A DNA stretch of 64,000 bases from an uncultured Ruminococcus sp. (GCF_947301925.1 NZ_CAMYUE010000009.1:46902-110901), one strand, 5' to 3'; shown: positions 39,856-49,440, counted from the stretch's first letter. Numbers and translations: made by a program. The notes: generated by a model not told the origin, from the sequence alone.

Positions 39856-41133
39856 TTACAGTGAGCAGAAATACTTCTTGTCCTCGAATGCTTCCTTGTC
39901 ATAGGCGGAGATGAACTCCTTCCACTCCTCACGGCTGTGTCGTATGAGGACTTCAAGGATATTTTCGGGGATATACTTTTTCAGGAACTCCGACTTTTCC
40001 GCGATATCGGCCGCAGCCTCAAGAGTTTCGGGAAGGCGCTCGGTGCCGCTGTTCTTTTCGGGAAGAACTGCTCCCGAGGAGATGCCCTCCAGAGCGGAAT
40101 ATATCATAAGTCCCAGCACCAGATACGGGTCGCATACGCAGTCAGCCGCTCTCAGCTCAACTGAAACATCATCGCTGTCGGGAGACATACGGATAAGCTG
40201 CGAGCCCTCCTCGTCCGACCAGATTATATCACGGGGAGCTGTGAACTCTCCCAGTCTTGCATAGGAATTCACTGTGGAATTGGTCAGCATGGTGAACTCG
40301 CGGATATGCTCCATGATACCTGCGGCGGCGCTTTTGACGATGTCACCGCACTCGGCTCCGCGCTCCTCAAGAAAATCACTGTCAGGGAATACAGTGAAGC
40401 TGATGTGCATACCGTTTCCGCAGTCATTCCGCAGCGGCTTGGGCATGAAGCTTGCGTGTACACCGTGAGTCTCGGCAACGGATTTTACCGCCGATCTGAA
40501 GCTGAGGAAGGTATCTGCCGCTTTCAATGCCGAGGATGAATTGAAGTCTATCTCGTGCTGACCGCTGCCGCTCTCATGACGTGAGGAAACGGGCTGTATG
40601 CCCATCTGCTCAAGGGTCAGGCAGACGTCACGGCGGATATTCTCGCCCTTGTCGTCGGGAGCCGTATCGCAGTAGCCTGCAAAATCATGAGGAGTTTTGG
40701 TGGGAAGTCCGTTATCGTCCAGACGGAAAAGTGTGAACTCGCAGGAGGTACCGAAGCGGAAGCAATAGCCCGCAGACACCGCAGCCTTCATGGCCTTTTT
40801 GAGGAAATAGCGGCTGTCGCCCTCAAAGGGAGTACCGTCCTGATAGCGGATAAAACAGAACATACGGATGACCCTGCCCTGCTGAGGCCTCCACGGCAGA
40901 ACGGTCATGGTCTTTGCATCGGGGAAAAGGAAAAGATCCTTCCCCATTGCGGCCTCAAAGCCGGATATCTTCTTGGCAGCCACGCGGACTCCGCGCTCGA
41001 AGGTGACTGCCAGCTCCGATGAAAGTATGGATATATTCTTCAGCCTGCCGTGCAGGTCGCAGAAGGTAAGCTTGACGAACTTGACATCGTTTTCCTCGAT
41101 ATATTGCAGGATCTCATTTTCTGTATAAACCAT
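39856..41133 (-). CDS. Glutamine synthetase type I paralog
   Basis: 425 residues, somewhat short for GSI. Recognisable: LPWRPQQGRVIRMFCFIRYQ, GTPFEGDSRYFLKKAM, RHESGSGQHEIDFN, NDCGNGMHISFTVF, NSTVNSYARL and VELRAADCVCDPYL. Most metal ligands are present, but the family GPEPEFFLF reads GTSCEFTLF, so one Glu ligand (E129 in Salmonella numbering) is Ser. It may be a low-activity or signalling GS, or act on another amine. glnN on the divergent strand is the clearer biosynthetic GS. RBS GAGGAGG; it lies 12 bases from gltD and from the ANTAR gene. Confidence 0.82.
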   Translation of the reverse strand: MVYTENEILQYIEENDVKFVKLTFCDLHGRLKNISILSSELAVTFERGVRVAAKKISGFEAAMGKDLFLFPDAKTMTVLPWRPQQGRVIRMFCFIRYQDGTPFEGDSRYFLKKAMKAAVSAGYCFRFGTSCEFTLFRLDDNGLPTKTPHDFAGYCDTAPDDKGENIRRDVCLTLEQMGIQPVSSRHESGSGQHEIDFNSSSALKAADTFLSFRSAVKSVAETHGVHASFMPKPLRNDCGNGMHISFTVFPDSDFLEERGAECGDIVKSAAAGIMEHIREFTMLTNSTVNSYARLGEFTAPRDIIWSDEEGSQLIRMSPDSDDVSVELRAADCVCDPYLVLGLMIYSALEGISSGAVLPEKNSGTERLPETLEAAADIAEKSEFLKKYIPENILEVLIRHSREEWKEFISAYDKEAFEDKKYFCSL

Positions 41134-41144
41134 TTTGTCCTCCT

Positions 41145-42632
41145 CTATTTCAGATTGGTGTATCCCATGAGATATTCGTCCACCTCGGCGGCTGCGTCAC
41201 GGCCCTCGCGTATGGCGCGGACTACCAGTGACTGTCCGATGTGCATATCGCCTGCGGTGAATACCTTTTCAACATTTGTTTTGTGTAAGCCGGAGCCCGT
41301 TTTCACATTGGTGCGCTGATCCAGCTCAACGCCGAAGGCCTCCGCAACATAGCTCTGACAGCCCAGGAAGCCTGCGGCTATAAGACACAGCTGACAGGGA
41401 AGTATCTCCTCGCTGCCCTCTATCTCCTTCGGCACCTTTCTGCCGCTTGCAGGATCAGCAACAAATTCCAGCTTTACAGTCTTTACTGCCGATAATGCGC
41501 CCTTTTCGTCCTTGATGAACTCCTTGACGGTGGTGCAGTAGATACGCGGATCGTGACCGAATACCGCGATAGCCTCCTCCTGACCGTAGTCGGTCTTGCA
41601 TACCCTGGGCCATTCCGGGAACGGATTGTTTTCGGCTCTCTCGTCGGGGAGCTTGGGCATCATTTCCAGCTGCGTCACAGACTTGCAGCCGTGGCGCACG
41701 GAAGTTCCGACGCAGTCATTGCCCGTATCACCGCCGCCTATGATAACTACGTCCTTATCCTTTGCGGAGATGTATCTGCCGTCGGAAAGACCCGAATCAA
41801 GCAGGCTCTTTGTGGTGGATCTCAGGAAGTCCACCGCGAAGTATATACCCTCTGCGTCGCGTCCATCTGCCTTTATATCACGGGGATTGGACGAGCCGCA
41901 GGCAAGCACTACAGCGTCGAAGCCGCTCATTATGTCGTCGGCGGAGATATTATCGCCAACGTTTGAATTTACCGCAAACTCAACGCCCTCTGCACGCATG
42001 AGCTCCGCACGGCGCTCGATGATGTGCTTTTCCAGCTTCATATTCGGGATACCGTACATCAGCAGTCCGCCCACTCTGTCGAAGCGCTCGAACACCGTGA
42101 CGCTGTGACCGCGTCTGTTGAGGGTATCGGCGGCGGCAAGTCCCGAGGGACCCGAGCCGATGACGGCTACGCGCTTGCCGCTTCTTACAGCGGGAGGCTG
42201 GGGTTTGATGAGCCCGTTCTCAAAGCCGTACTCTATTATCGAATTCTCGTTTTCCTTTACCGTAACGGGACTGTCGTAAACTCCGCAGATACAAGCCTTT
42301 TCGCAGAGCGCGGGACATACCCTCGATGTGAATTCGGGGAAGTTGTTGGTCATGAGCAGACGGCTCAGCGCCTGCTCCTTCTGTCCGTGATAGATGAGGT
42401 CGTTCCACTCGGGAATGAGATTGTTCAGCGGACAGCCCGACACCATTCCGCAGAGCATTTTTCCGTTCTGGCAGAAGGGTACTCCGCAGTCCATACAGCG
42501 TGACGCCTGTTCCCTGCGTTTGTCATCAGGGAGCGGAACGTGAAACTCGTTGAAGTCCTTTATTCTTTCAAGAGGCTCCTTAGCCGTTGTCTCGGTTCTT
42601 GTGTATTCAAGAAATCCTGTTGCTTTTCCCAT
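41145..42632 (-). CDS. gltD: Glutamate synthase small subunit
   Basis: 495 residues. N-terminal Fe-S Cys cluster ASRCMDCGVPFCQ with GMVSGCPLNNLIPEW; FAD site VAVIGSGPSGLAAADTLNRR; NAD(P)H site DVVIIGGGDTGNDCVGTS; C-terminal VFTAGDMHIGQSLVVRAIRE. It passes electrons from NAD(P)H through FAD and Fe-S to the large subunit, which makes glutamate from glutamine and 2-oxoglutarate. The ATG lies three bases after the gltB stop, with AAAGGAGGC inside gltB's end. Confidence 0.96.
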   Translation of the reverse strand: MGKATGFLEYTRTETTAKEPLERIKDFNEFHVPLPDDKRREQASRCMDCGVPFCQNGKMLCGMVSGCPLNNLIPEWNDLIYHGQKEQALSRLLMTNNFPEFTSRVCPALCEKACICGVYDSPVTVKENENSIIEYGFENGLIKPQPPAVRSGKRVAVIGSGPSGLAAADTLNRRGHSVTVFERFDRVGGLLMYGIPNMKLEKHIIERRAELMRAEGVEFAVNSNVGDNISADDIMSGFDAVVLACGSSNPRDIKADGRDAEGIYFAVDFLRSTTKSLLDSGLSDGRYISAKDKDVVIIGGGDTGNDCVGTSVRHGCKSVTQLEMMPKLPDERAENNPFPEWPRVCKTDYGQEEAIAVFGHDPRIYCTTVKEFIKDEKGALSAVKTVKLEFVADPASGRKVPKEIEGSEEILPCQLCLIAAGFLGCQSYVAEAFGVELDQRTNVKTGSGLHKTNVEKVFTAGDMHIGQSLVVRAIREGRDAAAEVDEYLMGYTNLK

Positions 42633-42635
42633 GGC

Positions 42636-45600
42636 TCACGCCTCCTTTCTTATTATCTCAAAGGCTTCTATTTCGGCCTTTTCATGTGATACTCCCGAAA
42701 GTTCGAGAGATCTGACTGTCTTCTGTATCTTTGCGTAATCGTGAGGTATTATCTTCTTGAAGCAAGGCAGATAGCGGTCAAATTCCGCAAGTATGGCCTT
42801 TGCCTTCGCTGAGCCCGTAGCCTCGGCGTGCTCGGTGATGATAGCCTTCAGCTCTGCGATATCCACATCGGCCGTAACCGCTTCCAGTGATACCAGAGCC
42901 TTGTTCAGACGGGTGTAGAGATCATGTTTTTCGTCGAGAACATAGGCGATACCGCCCGACATTCCTGCGGCGAAGTTCTTGCCCGTGCCTCCGAGGATAA
43001 CAGCACGTCCGCCTGTCATGTACTCGCAGCCGTGGTCGCCCACGCCCTCGCAGACGGCTATAGCTCCGGAGTTTCTCACGCAGAAGCGCTCGCCTGCTAT
43101 TCCGCTGATGAAGGCCTTGCCCGATGTAGCTCCGTAGAGCGCAACGTTGCCTGCGATTATGTTCTCGTCAGCCTTAAAGCCGGCATTTTCAGGGGGATAG
43201 AGCACAAGCTTTCCGCCTGAAAGTCCCTTGCCGAAGTAGTCGTTGCTGTCGCCGCAGAGCTCCAGCGTAAGTCCCTTTGGTATGAACGCGCCGAAGGACT
43301 GTCCGCCGCTGCCTGCACATTTAACCCTGAATGTGTCGTCGTCAAGAACGTTCTCGCCGTGGATACGGGTTATCTCAGCACCTGTGAGAGTTCCCACGGA
43401 GCGGTCCGTATTAACAACGTCAATGGAAATGCTCTTGGACGAACCGTTTTTCAGAGCAGCTCCCAGCTTCTTTATTATAACACGGCGGTCTATGGTACTG
43501 TCAAGCTCAAAATCAAAAATATCTGCGGGATCAAAGTGATTTTTTTCGTTGGACTGTCCGTCTGACAGTATATTTGTGAAGTCGATGGACGACTCTCTCT
43601 TTGTTTTCAGCAGATCCGTGCGTCCCACAAGCTCGTCAACCGTGCGTATTCCCAGCTTTGCCATGTACTCGCGGAGCTCCTGTGCGATGAAATGCATGAA
43701 GTTCACGATGTACTCGGGCTTGCCGCGGAAACGCTTGCGGAGCTCGGGATTCTGGGTAGCTATACCCATTGGGCAGGTATCCAGATTGCAGACTCTCATC
43801 ATCACGCAGCCCATTGTTACCAGCGGAGCTGTTGCAAAGCCGAATTCCTCAGCACCGAGAAGTGCTGCCACAAGAACGTCGCGTCCTGTCATGAGCTTGC
43901 CGTCAGTCTCTATACGGACTCTTGAACGGAGTCCGTTGAGCATGAGGGTCTGATGTGCCTCTGCAAGTCCCAGCTCCCAGGGAAGTCCTGCGTTGTAAAT
44001 GGAGCTCTTGGGAGCTGCGCCCGTACCGCCGTCATAGCCCGAAATAAGTATTACCTGCGCACCTGCCTTGGCAACGCCTGCCGCAACAGTTCCAACACCT
44101 GCTTCGGATACCAGCTTTACTGAGATACGCGCCTTGTCGTTGGCATTTTTCAGGTCGTAGATGAGCTGCGCAAGATCCTCGATGGAGTAGATATCATGAT
44201 GAGGCGGAGGCGAGATAAGTCCCACGCCTGCGGTGGAGTGACGTGTCTTTGCTATCCACGGATACACCTTGCCCGACGGCAGATGTCCGCCCTCGCCGGG
44301 CTTTGCGCCCTGCGCCATTTTTATCTGTATCTCCTGTGCGGAAACCAGATACTCTGAGGTAACTCCGAAACGTCCGGAAGCTACCTGCTTGATAGCGGAG
44401 CAGCGGGCCGATTTCAGACGTTCGGGGCTTTCTCCGCCCTCGCCGCTGTTGGACTTGCCGCCTATGCTGTTCATAGCCACTGCCATGCACTCGTGAGCCT
44501 CCTGGGAAATGGAGCCGTAGGACATGGCGCCTGTCTTGAAACGCTTGCATATCTCCTCCACGGACTCAACCTCGTCAATGGAGATACCGCCGTTTTCGGG
44601 ATAGTTGAAGTCAAGGAGACTGCGGAGGGTAAGCTCGTTGTCCTCGCGGGATATTGCTGCGGAATATGCCTTGAAGGTATCATAGTTCCCTGTCCATGCA
44701 GCTTGCTGGAGCAGATGTATGGTCTCGGGAGTGTAAAGGTGATCGGACTTTCCGCTGCGGAGCTTATGACTTCCTGCGCTGCCGATATTTTCGTTCACAG
44801 CAAGTCCCAGGGGATCAAATGCCGCTGTGTGGAGCTTCTCTGTACGCTTGCTGATATCGCTGAGGCCTATGCCGCCGATACGGCTGACAGTTCCGGAAAA
44901 ATAGCTGTCTATGAGCTCTTTTGATATGCCAACTGCCTCAAAGAGCTTGCTGCCCTGATAGGACTGTATAGTGGAGATGCCCATTTTTGAGGCTATCTTG
45001 ATTATGCCGTGAAGGACTGCGGAATTGTAATCGTCTTCTGCTGCGTAGAAGTCCTTGTCGAGGGTGCCGTCCTCAATGAGAGAGCGTATGGTCTCATGTG
45101 CAAGGTAGGGGTTCACAGCGCAGGCGCCGTAGCCCAGAAGTGCCGCAAAATGATGTACCTCACGGGGCTCGGCTGATTCCAGTATCATTGCAACTGCCGT
45201 GCGCTTTTTCGTGGATACAAGGTGCTGCTGAAGTGCCGCAACTGCAAGCAGTGACGGTATTGGACAGTGGAACTCGTCCACGCCGCGGTCGGAAAGTATA
45301 AGTATTGAGGCGCCGTCGCGGTAAGCCTTGTCCGCCTCAATGAACAGACGCTCCACAGCCTTTTCAAGTGAAGTGCCTATATAATAGGTTATGGGGATAA
45401 CTGCGCTTTTCAGACCGTCCCTGTTCAGTGACTTGATCTTGAGCATATCCGTCTCGGTGAGGATAGGGTTCTCGATCTTGAGAACGTGGCAGTTCTCGGG
45501 GCGCTCCTCAAGGATATTGCCGTCCTCGCCGATGTAAACGCTGGTATCCGTTACTATCTCCTCGCGGATAGCGTCAAAGGGAGGATTCGTTACCTGTGCA

Positions 45601-47162
45601 AAGAGCTGGCGGAAGTAGTTGAACAGCGGCGGAGACTGCTTGTCCAGAGGCGGGAGGGGTATGTCGCTGCCCATGGAAGCTATAGGCTCGGCGCCTTTTT
45701 CTGCCATGGGGAGTATACTTGTGCGTATATCCTCATAGGAATATCCGAACGCCTTCTGGAGCTTCGCAAGACGCTCTGCTGAGTAGGTCTCAACGCCCTT
45801 GTTGGGGATATGGAGATCGTGGAGGCGGACAAGATTTGCGTCAAGCCACTCTCCGTAGGGCTGGCGTGAGGCATATGTGGACTTTATCTCGTCGTCCTCG
45901 ATTATGCGTCCCTGTATCGTGTCCGCAAGGAGCATCTTTCCGGGACGTAATCTGTCCTTTTTGATTATCCTGTCGGCAGGTATATCTATGCAGCCTGTTT
46001 CCGACGAGAGTATAAGGAAGCCGTCGCCGGTAACGCAGTAGCGTGACGGACGGAGACCGTTCCTGTCAAGTACGGCTCCCATTACCTCGCCGTCAGAGAA
46101 GAGAATTGAAGCAGGGCCGTCCCAGGGCTCCATCATTGTAGCGTAATACTGATAGAGGTCGTACTTGGACTTGGAAATGGTCCTGTCATTCTTCCAGGGC
46201 TCGGGAATGGTTATCATTACTGCCAGAGGAAGGGGCATTCCCGACATTACCATGAATTCAAGTGCATTGTCAAGTCTTGCGGAGTCGGAGCCGTTGACAT
46301 TTATGGCAGGAAGTATCTTGTACATATCGTTTTTCAGCGCCTCGCAGGTCATGCTCTCCTCACGGGCAAGCATCTTGTCGGCGTTGCCTGTGATAGTGTT
46401 GATCTCGCCGTTGTGGACGATGAAACGGTTGGGGTGAGCCTTCTGCCAGCTGGGATTTGTGTTTGTTGAAAAACGGGAATGTACGGTTGCGATAGCGGAC
46501 TTGAAGTCCTCGCTCTGAAGGTCCTTGTAGAACTTTCTCAGCTCGTCCACCAGGAACATACCCTTATATACAATAGTACGGCTGGAAAGTGAGCAGACAT
46601 ATGTATTCTCGTTGGAGTGCTCGAACTCACGCCTTGCAATGAAGAGCTTTCTGTCAAAGTCAAGTCCCTTCGGACATTCATCGGGGCGCTTTACAAAAGC
46701 CTGCATTATATGAGGCATACTGTCATGAGCCTTCTGTCCGAGGATATCGGCAGACACGGGAACCTCACGCCAGCAGACGAAGTCCATGCCGTTCTTTTTT
46801 ATGATAAGCTCAAAGAGCTTCATAGCCTGGCCGCGCTTCATCTCGTTCTGAGGGAAGAAGAACATTCCCACGCCGAAATCGCCCTCGCTGCCGATGTCAT
46901 GGCCGAGCCGTTCCGCTTCACCTATAAAAAAGCTGTAGGGCATCTGCACAAGTATTCCGACGCCGTCGCCTGTCTTGCCCTCAGCGTCCTTGCCTGCACG
47001 GTGCTCCAGCTTTTCAACGATGGTAAGAGCGCTGTCCACAACGTATCTGGACTGCTCGCCCCTGATGTTCACAACTGCACCAATGCCGCAGTTATCATGT
47101 TCAAATCTGGGATCGTAAAGTCCCTGCAGCTCGTATGGAGCTTCATCTCTAAAGTTATCCAT
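42636..47162 (-). CDS. gltB: Glutamate synthase large subunit
   Basis: 1508 residues from the ATG at 47162 (a GTG three codons upstream is the alternative; neither has ideal RBS spacing). Propeptide then nucleophile Cys25 (PRFEHDNCGIGAVV) of the glutaminase domain. The central and FMN domains follow (SGEGGESPERLKSARCSAIK, QGAKPGEGGHLPSGKVYPWI, VILISGYDGGTGAAPKSSIY). Fe-S cysteines are in MGCVMMRVCNLDTCPMGI, and the C-terminal GXGXG beta-helix has GSGGQSFGAFIPKG. First gene of the six-gene nitrogen operon; its leader holds a terminator and an ANTAR-type hairpin. Confidence 0.96.
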   Translation of the reverse strand: MDNFRDEAPYELQGLYDPRFEHDNCGIGAVVNIRGEQSRYVVDSALTIVEKLEHRAGKDAEGKTGDGVGILVQMPYSFFIGEAERLGHDIGSEGDFGVGMFFFPQNEMKRGQAMKLFELIIKKNGMDFVCWREVPVSADILGQKAHDSMPHIMQAFVKRPDECPKGLDFDRKLFIARREFEHSNENTYVCSLSSRTIVYKGMFLVDELRKFYKDLQSEDFKSAIATVHSRFSTNTNPSWQKAHPNRFIVHNGEINTITGNADKMLAREESMTCEALKNDMYKILPAINVNGSDSARLDNALEFMVMSGMPLPLAVMITIPEPWKNDRTISKSKYDLYQYYATMMEPWDGPASILFSDGEVMGAVLDRNGLRPSRYCVTGDGFLILSSETGCIDIPADRIIKKDRLRPGKMLLADTIQGRIIEDDEIKSTYASRQPYGEWLDANLVRLHDLHIPNKGVETYSAERLAKLQKAFGYSYEDIRTSILPMAEKGAEPIASMGSDIPLPPLDKQSPPLFNYFRQLFAQVTNPPFDAIREEIVTDTSVYIGEDGNILEERPENCHVLKIENPILTETDMLKIKSLNRDGLKSAVIPITYYIGTSLEKAVERLFIEADKAYRDGASILILSDRGVDEFHCPIPSLLAVAALQQHLVSTKKRTAVAMILESAEPREVHHFAALLGYGACAVNPYLAHETIRSLIEDGTLDKDFYAAEDDYNSAVLHGIIKIASKMGISTIQSYQGSKLFEAVGISKELIDSYFSGTVSRIGGIGLSDISKRTEKLHTAAFDPLGLAVNENIGSAGSHKLRSGKSDHLYTPETIHLLQQAAWTGNYDTFKAYSAAISREDNELTLRSLLDFNYPENGGISIDEVESVEEICKRFKTGAMSYGSISQEAHECMAVAMNSIGGKSNSGEGGESPERLKSARCSAIKQVASGRFGVTSEYLVSAQEIQIKMAQGAKPGEGGHLPSGKVYPWIAKTRHSTAGVGLISPPPHHDIYSIEDLAQLIYDLKNANDKARISVKLVSEAGVGTVAAGVAKAGAQVILISGYDGGTGAAPKSSIYNAGLPWELGLAEAHQTLMLNGLRSRVRIETDGKLMTGRDVLVAALLGAEEFGFATAPLVTMGCVMMRVCNLDTCPMGIATQNPELRKRFRGKPEYIVNFMHFIAQELREYMAKLGIRTVDELVGRTDLLKTKRESSIDFTNILSDGQSNEKNHFDPADIFDFELDSTIDRRVIIKKLGAALKNGSSKSISIDVVNTDRSVGTLTGAEITRIHGENVLDDDTFRVKCAGSGGQSFGAFIPKGLTLELCGDSNDYFGKGLSGGKLVLYPPENAGFKADENIIAGNVALYGATSGKAFISGIAGERFCVRNSGAIAVCEGVGDHGCEYMTGGRAVILGGTGKNFAAGMSGGIAYVLDEKHDLYTRLNKALVSLEAVTADVDIAELKAIITEHAEATGSAKAKAILAEFDRYLPCFKKIIPHDYAKIQKTVRSLELSGVSHEKAEIEAFEIIRKEA

Positions 47163-47214
47163 GTCTTTCACTTGCCTTTCCGATTCGGAGCGCCATTGAT
47201 CCGTATCGCATAAT

Positions 47215-47262
47215 AAAAAAGACGTTTCAACAGACAGATAGCCTGACGAAACGTCTTTGTTC
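47215..47262 (-). promoter_or_regulatory. gltB leader attenuator with candidate ANTAR hairpin
   Basis: Minus strand: AAAGACGTTTC (47258-47248) pairs with GAAACGTCTTT and runs into a T6 tract, an intrinsic terminator before the coding start. Overlapping its 5' arm is GAAC-AAAGAC-GTTT (47262-47249), a six-base loop with A first and G fourth, as in ANTAR target hairpins. The two folds exclude each other. The small stem is weak (three pairs plus G-U). Confidence 0.7.
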
Positions 47263-47271
47263 TTGTATACT

Positions 47272-47300
47272 ATCTTAGCACTTTAAACCAGCATTGTCAA
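47272..47300 (-). promoter_or_regulatory. Sigma-A promoter of the gltB operon
   Basis: Minus strand TTGACA (47300-47295), 17-base spacer, TAAGAT (47277-47272). Transcription should begin only a few bases before the attenuator. Confidence 0.85.
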
Positions 47301-47422
47301 GAGACTTTTTCAAAAAAATACGTAAAATCAGGCTGAAATCATCACTTTTGTAAAAATGCAAGTACTTTTTGCGTTTAAAGCAGCAAAAATATATTGATTT
47401 CTGACAAAGTTGAAAAAAGCTA

Positions 47423-47451
47423 TTGACAAACGCTGATGAAAGGGCTATAAT
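47423..47451 (+). promoter_or_regulatory. Sigma-A promoter of amt
   Basis: TTGACA (47423-47428), 17-base spacer, TATAAT (47446-47451). Perfect boxes, so regulation probably acts after initiation. Confidence 0.9.
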
Positions 47452-47462
47452 GGCATTGTAAA

Positions 47463-47506
47463 CAGCAAGGGAGCTGCGGATATGGAGTCCGTAGCTCTCT
47501 TTTTTT
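47463..47506 (+). promoter_or_regulatory. amt leader attenuator with candidate ANTAR hairpin
   Basis: CAGC-AAGGGA-GCTG (47463-47476) is a hairpin with a six-base loop, A first and G fourth. Its 3' half is the start of the 12-base terminator stem GGGAGCTGCGGA (47469-47480) with TCCGTAGCTCTC (47488-47499), followed by T7. Forming the small hairpin blocks the terminator. It starts about five bases from the predicted transcript start. Confidence 0.8.
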
Positions 47507-47531
47507 GGTTTGTAGCGCTAATTCCATACAC

Positions 47532-47584
47532 AAAGGGGTGTATGATGTACTGAGGATATCAGTATGTCGTACACCCTTTTGAAA
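47532..47584 (+). promoter_or_regulatory. Second leader hairpin upstream of amt
   Basis: A 22-base imperfect stem, with arms beginning AAAGGGGTGTATGATG and ending GTCGTACACCCTTTT, closed by GGATA and followed by TTTTG. All mismatches are G-U. It lies between the attenuator and the amt RBS and could be a second terminator or an mRNA-stabilising structure. Confidence 0.65.
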
Positions 47585-47616
47585 TTTATGCTGTAACTTT
47601 TCAAGGAGGTATTTCT

Positions 47617-49440
47617 ATGGACTCTCAGACAATTTTACAACAGGCCATGGACGAGACAAACGGTATAGTCTTTGGCGTATGGTTCCTTATCGGCGCTGCT
47701 CTCGTATTCTTTATGCAGGCAGGCTTCGCAATGGTGGAGACAGGCTTCACCCGTGCAAAGAATGCAGGCAATATCATCATGAAGAACTTAATGGACTTCT
47801 GTATCGGTACAGTGGTTTTCATTCTTATAGGCTTCGGTCTCCTCTTCGGTGAGGACTTAGTCGGTATAATCGGACAGCCCGGATTTGATATCTTCACTTC
47901 CTACGGCTCATTCGACTGGTCAAATTTCGTATTCAACCTTGTATTCTGTGCAACGACAGCTACTATCGTTTCTGGTGCAATGGCTGAACGTACAAAGTTC
48001 TTATCCTACTGTGTTTACTCAGCTATCATCAGTGCAGTCGTTTATCCTATCGAGGCTCACTGGGGCTGGGGCGGCGGCTGGCTCAGCCAGTGGGGATTCC
48101 ACGATTTCGCAGGTTCAGCACATATCCACATGGTCGGCGGTATCGCAGCTCTCGTAGGTGCAGCTATCCTCGGACCAAGAATAGGCAAGTTCCACAAGAC
48201 CAAGGACGGCGAGATCAAGGTAAACGCTATCCCAGGACACAACCTTACAATCGGTGCTCTCGGCTGCTTTATCCTCTGGTTCGGCTGGTACGGATTCAAC
48301 GGTGCAGCTTGTACTTCTATCGACCAGCTCGGTTCCGTATTCCTTACAACAACAGTTGCTCCTGCAATCGCAACAGTAACCTGCATGATATTCACATGGG
48401 TAAAATACGGCAAGCCTGATGTTTCAATGTGTCTTAACGCTTCACTTGCAGGTCTCGTTGGTATCACAGCTCCCTGTGACGTAACAGACTGTGTAGGTGC
48501 TTCAATAGTTGGTATCGTTTCAGGCTTACTTGTATGCTTCGGCGTATGGTTCCTCGATTACAAGCTCCACATCGACGATCCTGTTGGTGCAGTTGCAGTT
48601 CACATGATGAACGGTATATGGGGAACAATCGCAGTTGGTCTCCTTGCAAACCCTGAGGTTCCCGGTTATTCACTGGTTGACCAGAACGGCGACCAGCTTG
48701 CAGGTCTTTTCTACGACGGCGGCTTCGGACTCCTGGGCAGACAGCTCACAGGCTTCGCAGCTATCGCAGTATTCACAGCTATCTCAATGTCACTGGTATT
48801 CATCTTAATCAAAAAGACAATCGGTCTCCGTGCTTCAGAGCAGGAAGAGATCATAGGTCTGGACGTTACAGAGCACGGTCTTGTATCATCATATGCAGAC
48901 TTCGCTCCCGCACTTACAGACATCGGCATGAAGGGCTACACAAAGGACGACGCAAAGAGCGTTGAAAAGGTTGACAAGAAGAAGGAAGCAAAGGTTTCCA
49001 AGCCCAAGGTTCCTGTTGACAAGGCAGTTGAAGTTGAGAACTACTCGGTTCCTTCACCTGACGGCACAGATAAGCTCACAAATATTGTTGTAATATTCAA
49101 GCAGCAGAAGCTGCAGCAGTTCATTGAAGCTATGGAAGCTATCGACGTAAAGGGTATCACAGTTACAAACGTCCTCGGCTGCGGTATGCAGAACGGACAG
49201 AAGAACTACTACCGCGGAGCTTCTGTGGAAATGAATCTGCTTCCCAAGGTAAAGGCCGAGATCGCAGTATGTGCAGTTCCTGTAGAAAAGGTGGTTGCAG
49301 CAGCTAAGGCAGCCCTCTACACAGGCAACTACGGCGACGGTAAGATGTTTATTTACGACATCGAGAACGTAATCAAGATCAGAACAGGCGAGGAAGGCTA
49401 CAACGCACTCCACGATTCGGCAGAGTGGGAAAAAGCATAA
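47617..49440 (+). CDS. amt: Ammonium transporter fused to a PII domain
   Basis: 607 residues. Residues about 15-415 are an 11-helix Amt/Rh channel (FFMQAGFAMVETGFTRAKNA, GAMAERTKF, HWGWGGGWL, the pore His in SAHIHMVGGIAAL and AVHMMNGIWGTIAVGL). A charged linker with a KKKEAKVSKPKVP tract leads to a C-terminal PII domain (about 495-600). That domain has T-loop QNYYRGA-like sequence (QKNYYRGASVEMNLLPKVKA) and TGNYGDGKMFIYDIENVIKI with ENVIKIRTGEEG. A fused PII lets the channel gate itself by nitrogen/energy state instead of using a separate GlnK. RBS AAGGAGG. Confidence 0.95.
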   Translation: MDSQTILQQAMDETNGIVFGVWFLIGAALVFFMQAGFAMVETGFTRAKNAGNIIMKNLMDFCIGTVVFILIGFGLLFGEDLVGIIGQPGFDIFTSYGSFDWSNFVFNLVFCATTATIVSGAMAERTKFLSYCVYSAIISAVVYPIEAHWGWGGGWLSQWGFHDFAGSAHIHMVGGIAALVGAAILGPRIGKFHKTKDGEIKVNAIPGHNLTIGALGCFILWFGWYGFNGAACTSIDQLGSVFLTTTVAPAIATVTCMIFTWVKYGKPDVSMCLNASLAGLVGITAPCDVTDCVGASIVGIVSGLLVCFGVWFLDYKLHIDDPVGAVAVHMMNGIWGTIAVGLLANPEVPGYSLVDQNGDQLAGLFYDGGFGLLGRQLTGFAAIAVFTAISMSLVFILIKKTIGLRASEQEEIIGLDVTEHGLVSSYADFAPALTDIGMKGYTKDDAKSVEKVDKKKEAKVSKPKVPVDKAVEVENYSVPSPDGTDKLTNIVVIFKQQKLQQFIEAMEAIDVKGITVTNVLGCGMQNGQKNYYRGASVEMNLLPKVKAEIAVCAVPVEKVVAAAKAALYTGNYGDGKMFIYDIENVIKIRTGEEGYNALHDSAEWEKA

